Positions 25,800 to 32,354 of a stretch of 32,354 bases of DNA are shown piece by piece (position 1 is the stretch's first letter; every line of letters begins with the position of its first letter). The stretch is from NCBI GenBank assembly GCA_964393605.1, contig CAYMUL010000036.1, positions 1 through 32,354 of the forward strand. The letters are read 5' to 3'. A program made the translations under genes and the position numbers. The notes under the pieces are model-generated. The model did no database searches. It worked only from the letters and a program-made list of their open reading frames with translations, and was not told where the DNA came from. The stretch is from CAYMUL01 sp964393605. Lineage in GTDB: Bacteria; Bacteroidota; Ignavibacteria; Ignavibacteriales; Ignavibacteriaceae.

Positions 25800-28238
25800 A
25801 TGGCTACATTTTTTGAAAAAATAGTTCCGGTCTCTTTAGAAGAAGAGATGAAATCATCATACATAGATTATGCGATGAGCGTAATAGTTGCTCGCGCATT
25901 GCCCGATGTGCGCGACGGCTTGAAACCTGTTCACAGAAGAGTTCTCTACGGAATGACGGAACTCGGGCTTGCGTTTAACAAACCATATAAAAAATCTGCA
26001 AGAATAGTCGGAGAAGTTCTCGGTAAATATCATCCGCACGGCGATACTGCTGTTTATGATACTATGGTAAGAATGGTGCAAGATTTCTCACTTCGATATC
26101 CACTTGTCAATGGACAGGGAAACTTCGGCTCGGTTGATGGTGATTCTCCCGCCGCAATGCGTTACACCGAAGCGCGCCTTTCAAGAATTGCAGATGAACT
26201 ACTTCGTGATCTCGATAAAAACACGGTTGACTTTGTTCCCAACTTCGATGAATCACTGCAAGAACCAACGGTGCTTCCATCTTATCTTCCTAATCTTTTA
26301 GTGAACGGCTCAAGCGGAATTGCAGTGGGAATGGCAACAAACATTCCGCCGCACAATTTAACCGAAGTGATTGACGGATTAATTGCGCTCATAAAAAATC
26401 CGGAAATCACCGTTGAAAAATTAATGAAGTATGTTACCGCCCCTGATTTTCCAACCGGCGGAATTATTTACGGTTACGAAGGCGTTAAAGATGCTTACAC
26501 AACCGGAAGGGGTAGGATAATTGTTCGTGCAAAAGCAAACATCGAAACGCTAAAGAACAACAGAGAAAATATTATCATCAGCGAACTTCCTTATCAAGTG
26601 AACAAAGCGACGCTGATTGAAAAAATTGCCGACCTCGTTCGGGAAGATAAAATTAAAGAAATCTCGGCGATTAGAGATGAGTCCGACCGCGATGGAATGC
26701 GCGTGGTTATTGAGTTAAAACGGGATGCAAATCCTTCAGTTGTGTTGAATAATTTATTCAAGTTCACACAAATGCAAACAACTTTCGGCGTAATTATGCT
26801 TGCGCTTGTTCACGGCGTTCCAAAAGTTTTAACGCTGAAAGAAATGATGCAACACTTTATCAATCATCGAATGGATGTTTTGATTAAGAGAACAAAATTT
26901 GAACTCGATGCCGCCGAAAGAAGAGCGCACATACTTGAAGGTTATATCATCGCCCTCGATAATATCGACGAGGTAATTGAAACAATTAAAAAATCGCGCG
27001 ATGTTGAAACAGCTAAAACAAACTTGATGAAAAAATTCAAGCTTTCGGAAATACAATCCAAAGCTATTCTCGATATGCGTTTGCAACGTTTAACCGGACT
27101 CGAACGCAAGAAGATCGAAGATGAATACAAAGAAACAATCAAGCTGATTGAAAAACTTAAAGGCATTCTCGATAGTGAAGAAAAACGCTATCAAATTATT
27201 AAAGATGAACTTCTCGAAATAAAAGAAAAATATGGCGACGAAAGAAGAACGGAAATAGTTTATAACTACGAAGAATTTTCTTTGGAAGATATAATTGCAG
27301 AAGAAGATGTAGTTGTAACAATTTCTCATCAAGGTTACATAAAAAGATTTCCGGTAAGCGGCTATAAAAAACAAGCGCGCGGCGGAAGAGGTGTTACCGG
27401 CGCAGGCACAAAAGATGATGACTTCATCGAACAAATGTTCGTTGCTTCAACTCATCACTACATTCTTTTCTTTACAGATCAGGGAAGATGCTATTGGTTG
27501 AAAGTGTACGAAATTCCTGAAGGAGGAAGAGCTTCGCGTGGAAGATCGATTATTAATCTAATTCAAAAAACAAAAGATGAAAACATAACCGCGTATGTTG
27601 CCGTGAAAGAATTTTTGGATACACAATATTTAATTATGGCAACAGAACAGGGAACTATTAAGAAAACAGTTCTCTCCGCTTATGGCAACGTGCGCAAAAA
27701 TGGAATCAATGCAATCAATATTAATCAGGGAGATAGATTGATTGCCGTTAGTTTGTCGGAAGGAAACAACGATATTGTAATTGGTACGCGAAGCGGATTT
27801 GCAATTCGCTTCAACGAAAAAGATGTCCGCGATATGGGAAGAACCGCAACAGGCGTGCGCGGAATTAAACTTGGCAAAGGAGATATTGTCGTTGGATTGA
27901 TGGTAATAAAACGACAAACAACTATTTTAGTTGTAACGGAAAAAGGATATGGCAAGCGCTCCGATATTAATGATTACAGAATTACCCGGCGCGGCGGAAA
28001 AGGTATTATCACCGTGAAGACGACTGATAAAGTCGGCAAGATGATTACCGCAATGGATGTAACAGACGGCGAAGAACTTGTTATTATTTCTGCGCATGGA
28101 ATGGTGATTCGGCAATCTGTCGCTGAGATTCGCGTGATGGGAAGAAACACTCAAGGTGTCCGCGTTATTAAATTGAAAGAAGGAGACGCCATCGCAGATA
28201 TTGCCAAAGTTGTTCCCGATGAAAATGGAGAAGAGTAA
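25800..28238 (+). CDS. gyrA: DNA gyrase subunit A
   Basis: 812 residues with catalytic Tyr122 (AMRYTEARLS). The quinolone-determining helix HPHGDTAVYD has Thr83 and Asp87, numbered as in E. coli; Thr replaces Ser at 83, a natural variant in many bacteria. The GyrA box QARGGRG (525-531) starts the C-terminal beta-pinwheel needed to wrap DNA, which separates gyrase from topoisomerase IV. The pinwheel continues to the end, where there is no long acidic tail. It follows gyrB by 78 bases. The start has no Shine-Dalgarno motif. Confidence 0.98.
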   Translation: MATFFEKIVPVSLEEEMKSSYIDYAMSVIVARALPDVRDGLKPVHRRVLYGMTELGLAFNKPYKKSARIVGEVLGKYHPHGDTAVYDTMVRMVQDFSLRYPLVNGQGNFGSVDGDSPAAMRYTEARLSRIADELLRDLDKNTVDFVPNFDESLQEPTVLPSYLPNLLVNGSSGIAVGMATNIPPHNLTEVIDGLIALIKNPEITVEKLMKYVTAPDFPTGGIIYGYEGVKDAYTTGRGRIIVRAKANIETLKNNRENIIISELPYQVNKATLIEKIADLVREDKIKEISAIRDESDRDGMRVVIELKRDANPSVVLNNLFKFTQMQTTFGVIMLALVHGVPKVLTLKEMMQHFINHRMDVLIKRTKFELDAAERRAHILEGYIIALDNIDEVIETIKKSRDVETAKTNLMKKFKLSEIQSKAILDMRLQRLTGLERKKIEDEYKETIKLIEKLKGILDSEEKRYQIIKDELLEIKEKYGDERRTEIVYNYEEFSLEDIIAEEDVVVTISHQGYIKRFPVSGYKKQARGGRGVTGAGTKDDDFIEQMFVASTHHYILFFTDQGRCYWLKVYEIPEGGRASRGRSIINLIQKTKDENITAYVAVKEFLDTQYLIMATEQGTIKKTVLSAYGNVRKNGINAININQGDRLIAVSLSEGNNDIVIGTRSGFAIRFNEKDVRDMGRTATGVRGIKLGKGDIVVGLMVIKRQTTILVVTEKGYGKRSDINDYRITRRGGKGIITVKTTDKVGKMITAMDVTDGEELVIISAHGMVIRQSVAEIRVMGRNTQGVRVIKLKEGDAIADIAKVVPDENGEE

Positions 28239-28249
28239 CACTTTCTCCG

Positions 28250-29326
28250 TTGAATAAATTTTTCATAAACGAAAAAATATTTTCTTCGATACAAACCAAA
28301 CAAAGCGAGGAAGCTTTTTCTTTTCATCAAAGTTTAGAAAACTACTCGCCGACCCCGCTTGTTAAGTCAAATAATCTTGCGAGAGAATTCAATGTCGATT
28401 CCATTTTCATTAAAGATGAATCGCAAAGATTTGGTATGAATGCATTTAAGATACTCGGCGCATCGTATGCAATTCATAAACACTTAAAAGAATTTCCCGA
28501 CACAAAAATATTTTGCACCGCAACAGATGGCAACCATGGCAGAGCCGTTGCGCGCTCGGCGAAGATGAATGGAAAGAAAGCCATGATCTTCATGCCCGAA
28601 CACACTGCAAAAGAACGAATAGCCAACATAAAAAAGGAAGGCGCAGAAGTTATTGTCGTTGAAGGCGATTATGATTGCGCAACTGAAGAAGCAAAAACCT
28701 TTGCGGCAAAAAATAGTGCGGCGTTAATTCAAGATTCATCATGGTACGGTTACGAAAAAATTCCTCGCGATATAATGTTGGGCTACTCGACAATGATGTT
28801 TGAACTCGAAGAACAAATTGATTTGGATAAAATCGATTTTGTTTTTCTTCAATGTGGAGTTGGAACTTGGGCGGCTTCGGTTGTTCTATTTTTTTTGAAC
28901 AGAAAAAATTCAAATACAAAATTTATTATTGTTGAACCGCGCGAAGCCGATTGTATGCTCGAATCGGTAAAGCAAAACTCCATTTCAAAAACCAAAGGAA
29001 CACAAAAAACTATTATGGCGGGATTGAACTGCGGAACACCCGCGCTCACGGCTTTTGAAATTCTCCGCAAGCACGCACACTTGTTTTTGACTATCGAAGA
29101 CGATTTTACAAAACTCGCCATGAAAAAATATTATTCGGAAAAAATCATTTCGGGAGAATCGGGTGCCGCAGGTTTAGCCGCATTAATTGCGCTCCAAACC
29201 GATGCTGCGTTTCGTGAAGCGAAAGATTTACTTTCTTTAAATCATTCGTCTCGAATTCTACTTTTCAATACCGAAGGGGATACAGATAAATATAATTTTA
29301 GAAAAATCATGAATGAAAAAATTTAA
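28250..29326 (+). CDS. Diaminopropionate ammonia-lyase-like PLP enzyme
   Basis: 358 residues from a TTG 11 bases after gyrA; no upstream ATG is available. The N-terminal YSPTPLVKSNNLA and KDESQRFGMNAFKILGA carry Lys67, the PLP Schiff-base lysine. D93 (TDGNHG) and D162 (QDSSWYGYEKIP) lie where the two catalytic aspartates of 2,3-diaminopropionate ammonia-lyase are expected. The phosphate-binding loop GVGTWA (203-208) and GESGAAGL (302-309) are present. The family turns 2,3-diaminopropionate into pyruvate and two ammonia. The protein is about 40 residues shorter than the E. coli enzyme, mostly in front of the TDGNHG motif, so a changed substrate is possible. Fold type II is certain and the exact substrate is not. 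Confidence 0.8.
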   Translation: MNKFFINEKIFSSIQTKQSEEAFSFHQSLENYSPTPLVKSNNLAREFNVDSIFIKDESQRFGMNAFKILGASYAIHKHLKEFPDTKIFCTATDGNHGRAVARSAKMNGKKAMIFMPEHTAKERIANIKKEGAEVIVVEGDYDCATEEAKTFAAKNSAALIQDSSWYGYEKIPRDIMLGYSTMMFELEEQIDLDKIDFVFLQCGVGTWAASVVLFFLNRKNSNTKFIIVEPREADCMLESVKQNSISKTKGTQKTIMAGLNCGTPALTAFEILRKHAHLFLTIEDDFTKLAMKKYYSEKIISGESGAAGLAALIALQTDAAFREAKDLLSLNHSSRILLFNTEGDTDKYNFRKIMNEKI

Positions 29327-29960
29327 CTACGATCATATAATTTGGGATTGGAACGGAACCCTTTTCAACGATGTTGATTTGTGTGTTTCAGTCGTCAACA
29401 ATCTATTAGAAAAATATTCGCTCATGAAAATTTCTAAAGAAGAATATCTCGAGCATTTCGATTTCCCGATTGAAAATTATTACCAAAAAGTCGGTTTCGA
29501 TTTTTCTAAAAAATCTTTTAAAGAACTCGGTAGAGAATGGATGGACGAATATGAAGAAAGAAAGTATGAATCGAGATTTTATAACGATGTAATTGATGCG
29601 CTGAATTATTTTCAAAACAAAAATATCGGACAGTCAATCTTAACCGCATATCAGCTGGAAGAACTCAACATCATGTTAAAAAATCTTGACATCGAAAAAT
29701 ACTTTGAAGAAACTACCGGACTTAACAACATCTACGCTGAGAGCAAAATTGAAATTGGAAAAAAATTATTGGAGAAACTGAAACCGAAGTACAATTCGTT
29801 TCTGCTCATCGGAGATACAAAACATGATATCGAGGTTGCAAACGCATTGAATATCGATGCAGTAATTATTGCGCGCGGACACCAGAGCAAACAACGGCTT
29901 CTTTCCGAAGGCGCAACCGTGCTCGACTCTCTCGATGAGATTTTGAGAAATGGGTTTTAA
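29313..29960 (+). CDS. HAD-superfamily hydrolase (phosphoglycolate-phosphatase-like)
   Basis: 215 residues with a HAD fold. Motif I is IIWDWNGTLFND, with nucleophile D12 but Asn14 in place of the usual general-acid Asp. Motif II is ILTAYQ with T111. Motif IV is GDTKHD with D168 and D172. An alpha-helical cap lies between about 18 and 88. It should be a small-molecule phosphatase; substrate unknown. The DWNGT variant recurs in one HAD subgroup, so it need not be inactive. It overlaps the preceding PLP-enzyme gene by 14 bases, suggesting coupling and perhaps a shared pathway or metabolite-repair role. Confidence 0.85.
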   Translation: MKKFNYDHIIWDWNGTLFNDVDLCVSVVNNLLEKYSLMKISKEEYLEHFDFPIENYYQKVGFDFSKKSFKELGREWMDEYEERKYESRFYNDVIDALNYFQNKNIGQSILTAYQLEELNIMLKNLDIEKYFEETTGLNNIYAESKIEIGKKLLEKLKPKYNSFLLIGDTKHDIEVANALNIDAVIIARGHQSKQRLLSEGATVLDSLDEILRNGF

Positions 29961-30191
29961 AAGTTGAGAAGTAAAACTAAATTCTTGTATTTTACCGTGT
30001 TAATAATCTACACAAAAGCATGATGCGAATGCTTGAAGAAGAGATCAATAATTTGTTTGGTCTTCCAAAATCAAAACAACATGATCAGTAACAACAATAA
30101 CAAAATCACTCATCGATGATACAAAATCCAAAAATTTTGGAAAATCCCGCGAAGGTAAAGTGGCGGTATGCTATGCTATTTATGCTGTATT

Positions 30192-30410
30192 TTATCTTTC
30201 TCTAACTTCTTTCAAAATATCAATTATCTCTTTATTGCTTAAGGATATGTTGATACCTTTTACATCAAGGGGTGATTTGTTTTTTGATAAAGCTTTTAAT
30301 TCAAAAAAGGAACCATCTTTTCTTTTGATTAATACTTTGCCCTCTTTTTTGGCTTTATCTAAAATAGTTGCCAGCATTTGTCTTGCTTCACTATAAGTGT
30401 ATGTATTCAT
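30192..30410 (-). CDS. Phd/YefM-type antitoxin, apparently orphan
   Basis: 72 residues. The N-terminal MNTYTYSEARQMLATILDKA and KEGKVLIKRKDGSFFEL match the Phd/YefM DNA-binding fold. The C-terminal SPLDVKGINISLSNKEIIDI then EVRER resembles the toxin-wrapping tail. Such antitoxins usually precede a PIN-domain or RelE-type toxin on the same strand, but the 231 bases downstream contain no toxin frame. Upstream, a 20-codon frame (ending FFPEFKWNRDLK) stops in an ATGA overlap with this start and may be the remnant of another gene. The antitoxin itself looks intact. Confidence 0.75.
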   Translation of the reverse strand: MNTYTYSEARQMLATILDKAKKEGKVLIKRKDGSFFELKALSKNKSPLDVKGINISLSNKEIIDILKEVRER

Positions 30411-30531
30411 TTTAGATCTCTATTCCATTTAAATTCAGGAAAAAATCTTAGGGAATCACAAAATAATAATCACAAGTTTTCTCGGTAACAACAAGTGTAA
30501 GTTCATTGGCCGCATAGGAAATATGGCTTCA

Positions 30532-30774
30532 CTAACTAACTTTTGCTAATCTCTTAACTTCTCTTTTTAGTCTGTCTTTTAATTTATCTATTTCTACTTC
30601 TAAGTTATATCGCATTTGCAAATTCAGCCAAAACTTTTCTGGCAAACCAAAATATTCCGACAACCTTAATGTTGTGTCCGATGTTATTACTCTTTTACAA
30701 GGATCAATTTCATTTATTCTTCGTGCAGGAACGACTATTTTGTGAATGTTTAACTTCGATTCTGGCTCGTCCAA
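30532..30774 (-). pseudogene. HigA-family antitoxin, N-terminally truncated
   Basis: About 80 codons remain in frame. VPARRINEI, then KRVITSDTTLRLSEYFGLPE and FWLNLQMRYNLEVE match the second half of the HigA helix-turn-helix and its C-terminus. The usual first 20-25 residues (PGEILLEEFL...LS then the first helix) are missing. The frame stays open further upstream, but only as an overlap with the 3' end of the lipoprotein gene, and nothing HigA-like is encoded there. A TTG at 30774 is the first possible start after that gene. No HigB toxin is present. It is most likely a relic left when sequence upstream was replaced, although a shortened protein could still be made. Confidence 0.7.
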
Positions 30775-30775
30775 A

Positions 30776-31366
30776 TTATTTAAGTGAATAACTAATGAGT
30801 TCAAAAGTTTCGTTTGCCATTCCGAAGTTGTAGCCAATATGATAGATTCGGACAATGCCAACATTTGAAACAAACCATAGTGTCTTTTGACCAAAATCAT
30901 TTAATCCAACCCAATCTTCCACAATTTTGTAACTTTCGGCAAATGACCCGGCTACAGTTGAGATAGATTCTTTTAACAAGACGCGAGTCGTATCAGAAAA
31001 CCAGTAATCTCCATTCCATTTTTTTCCTATCTGAAGTGGAAAAATAATTCTGAATGGATGATTGTTGGTTATGAAACGCACGGTATCTCCTACAAATGCA
31101 ACATAAACAGTGTCCATTCTGCTCGGAAATTTGTACTGCCAAATCGTTGCCGGTTGATTGTTAGATATAGTCTTTTGTCCAACTATCGTAACAATCAGAG
31201 TGTCAGAAAAATTTGATAAACTATCGTGATGAGCATAGACCCAAATATTTCCCACCTTATTTGGGAAAATATCTGTTGGAAGTTCATTTGGTTCCGTTGG
31301 CGATTTTTTGCACGAAAGGTTGAACAAGACAACAATAACAATAAGAAAAAAATTTTTTACTCTCAT
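30776..31366 (-). CDS. Predicted lipoprotein
   Basis: 196 residues. The signal MRVKNFFLIVIVVLFNLSC ends in lipobox FNLSC (Cys19), followed by KKSPTEPNELP. The mature part contains FPNKVGNIWVYAHHDSLS, with G-x-x-W-x-Y and repeated beta strands, a pattern I associate with uncharacterised lipoproteins of the Ignavibacteria/Bacteroidota. A good Shine-Dalgarno sequence, AGAAGGAA, lies at 31378-31371. The stop lies directly against the truncated HigA relic. The function is unknown. Confidence 0.8.
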   Translation of the reverse strand: MRVKNFFLIVIVVLFNLSCKKSPTEPNELPTDIFPNKVGNIWVYAHHDSLSNFSDTLIVTIVGQKTISNNQPATIWQYKFPSRMDTVYVAFVGDTVRFITNNHPFRIIFPLQIGKKWNGDYWFSDTTRVLLKESISTVAGSFAESYKIVEDWVGLNDFGQKTLWFVSNVGIVRIYHIGYNFGMANETFELISYSLK

Positions 31367-31673
31367 AACTTTCCTTCTGAATGTATTTTAAAATGAATGT
31401 TACGGCGTTGTGCTTACGCGGAAGCCAAATTATTTACTGCATCTTTAACGTAGGCAGAAACAAGACGGCTTTCTTAATAATACAACGACAATAATTATTA
31501 AAAATTTTTTTACTCTAAAACCTTTGGCAAAGCCAACACTTTATAAGAACAAAATAGCCGAGACAACCTGCCCCGACTTGTCGGTTGAGCGACTACTTTG
31601 AAAATTATACAAATGCCGAGTGCTAATTCTAAAAATTTCCTGGACGGGTTGAAGCACTTTCTATAAAGTGTTT
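31367..31673. other. Structured intergenic region
   Basis: A 307-base stretch with no gene. It contains several inverted repeats: TTAATAAT with ATTATTAA around 31477-31504, flanked by a GGCTTT/AAAGCC pair; CTTTGGCAAAG; the perfect palindrome CCGACTTGTCGG inside CAACC...GGTTG (about 31564-31588); and the hairpin listed next. I see no clear promoter, tRNA or known ncRNA. It may be debris of mobile DNA or hold terminators and promoters for the lipoprotein gene. Confidence 0.4.
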
Positions 31674-31675
31674 TT
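31655..31675 (+). terminator. Hairpin with T-tract next to the endonuclease stop
   Basis: CACTTT-CTAT-AAAGTG followed by TTTTT on the plus strand. The stem abuts the stop of the minus-strand endonuclease gene. The T-tract faces the plus strand, so as a terminator it would protect that gene from leftover rightward transcription; on the minus strand it is only a hairpin after the stop. Confidence 0.45.
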
Positions 31676-32354
31676 ACTTGAACATTTCCTCAAAAATAAT
31701 ATCTAACTTTTTATCAATATCAGAGTTGAATGGAGTGTGCGGTATTCCAAGTTTTGTTAAGATTTTAGAAAACCGTTTATATCCTTCTTTACTTCTCAAT
31801 TCAATCCATTCACAGTTTAGTTTTGTTGCTTGTTCTTTATTCAAATCGGAAAGTTTATCTGCAACAAATATGCGGCTCTCTCTCGCAAAAATAGCATCGG
31901 CACTTTCAGGATTTCCTTTTCCCATAAGCTTAACTTCACAACGATAGAAGTTACTATTATTGATTAAATAGAAATCAACTTCTCTCATTGATTTGGGGAG
32001 ACGAGATTGGTCATAATGTATAGCCGGAACATCAAAAATTTTACAGAGAGTTGTCATTAAATATTTTTCGGCACGTTTGCCGGCGGTGCTCCAAAGTCCG
32101 CCACGTAGTTCTGCTCTTTTTACTGCAAGCGCGTTAATAACAATTAAACTTTCACTTACATTTAAATCAACACTTACGCTTCTGAATTTAATAGTGAGAG
32201 TTAAATCTAATTCGTGTTCAGTTTCAGTTAATTCTTTTATTGCACTATAAAGAGTATCATAATGTTCGGTTGATGCTTCAATTACTATTTCCCGATTAGC
32301 CATATCTGTCCAAAACGATAAAAAAAATCCCTCAAATAAAAATGGTAAATTTGA
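31674..32354 (-). CDS. CfrBI-like type II restriction endonuclease, 5' end beyond the window
   Basis: An internal ATG at 32303 gives 209 residues, but the frame stays open for all 17 codons to the window edge and reads protein-like (LPFLFEGFFLSFWTD before MANREI), so the true start is probably outside. The catalytic core is a PD-(D/E)xK site: D110 (REVDF), then E123-V-K125 (RCEVKLMGKGNPESADA), numbered from that ATG. ARESRIFVADKLSDLN follows. This resembles the CfrBI family, recalled as cutting C^CWWGG and about 350 residues long; both are from memory. The enzyme should cut unmethylated DNA. A partner methyltransferase would be expected upstream, beyond the right edge. The catalytic residues are intact. 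Confidence 0.72.
   Translation of the reverse strand, partial: SNLPFLFEGFFLSFWTDMANREIVIEASTEHYDTLYSAIKELTETEHELDLTLTIKFRSVSVDLNVSESLIVINALAVKRAELRGGLWSTAGKRAEKYLMTTLCKIFDVPAIHYDQSRLPKSMREVDFYLINNSNFYRCEVKLMGKGNPESADAIFARESRIFVADKLSDLNKEQATKLNCEWIELRSKEGYKRFSKILTKLGIPHTPFNSDIDKKLDIIFEEMFK

Noticed and set aside
26028..26060. Quinolone-resistance mutation in GyrA (Thr83)
   Set aside because: Thr at this position is a common natural variant across bacteria and is not evidence of selection.
29313..29360. Inactive HAD because motif I has DxN
   Set aside because: The DWNGT variant recurs in a HAD subgroup and the other motifs are present, so inactivity cannot be claimed.
30020..30091. 23-codon plus-strand frame (MMRMLEEEINNLFGLPKSKQ...)
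   Set aside because: It could be a gene fragment, but no family is recognisable and the length is within chance.
30160..30396. Plus-strand frame of 78 codons
   Set aside because: It lies opposite the Phd/YefM antitoxin, whose minus-strand product matches a known family.
29961..31673. Integron cassette array
   Set aside because: Antitoxins, a lipoprotein and a restriction gene on one strand are suggestive, but I found no matching attC pairs or repeated recombination core between genes, and no integrase is in view.

Overview
The window looks like the replication-origin region of a member of the Ignavibacteria (Bacteroidota/Chlorobi group). Three things point there: low GC with AT-rich intergenic DNA; a protein ending in the YPNPFNPST...LGNEVATL type IX secretion sorting domain typical of Ignavibacteria and relatives; and lipoproteins and TonB-era outer-membrane proteins of Gram-negative type. 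This is inferred from protein style, since no rRNA or other marker is present. No tRNA, rRNA, CRISPR array or complete insertion sequence was seen.

Left arm, minus strand (about 99-8313): a tightly packed signalling cluster. In transcription order it holds a 38-residue basic micro-ORF, a soluble PAS histidine kinase, an NtrC-type sigma-54 response regulator, a STAS anti-sigma-factor antagonist, a protein with two receiver domains and an RsbU/SpoIIE-type PP2C phosphatase, a membrane-anchored regulator with a predicted outside beta-propeller and an inside SARP/OmpR-type DNA-binding domain, and a 45-residue zinc ribbon. It joins two-component signalling to partner switching, but no RsbW-type kinase is encoded in view.

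Next (8592-12791, plus strand) are two adjacent M14 zinc carboxypeptidases. The first is a large secreted T9SS cargo and the second is a shorter exported enzyme. They converge on a minus-strand patatin-POTRA-barrel protein, and the 390-base gap between them holds an imperfect inverted repeat, a decayed relative of it and a hexamer tandem repeat.

The centre is the chromosomal origin. Genes diverge from it: rpmH-rnpA-yidD-yidC-patatin run left, and dnaA-(oriC)-lipoprotein-dnaN-recF-DUF721-gyrB-gyrA run right. Three identical DnaA boxes precede or overlap the dnaA start. After dnaA come an array of box-like sites, two forward DnaA boxes, six DnaA-trio triplets and an AT-rich stretch, which is a textbook basal unwinding layout. 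After gyrA follow a diaminopropionate ammonia-lyase-like PLP enzyme and an overlapping HAD hydrolase.

The right end (29961-32354) is accessory and eroded: an orphan Phd/YefM antitoxin, an N-terminally truncated HigA-like antitoxin, a lipoprotein, a structured gap, and a CfrBI-like restriction endonuclease that runs off the right edge.
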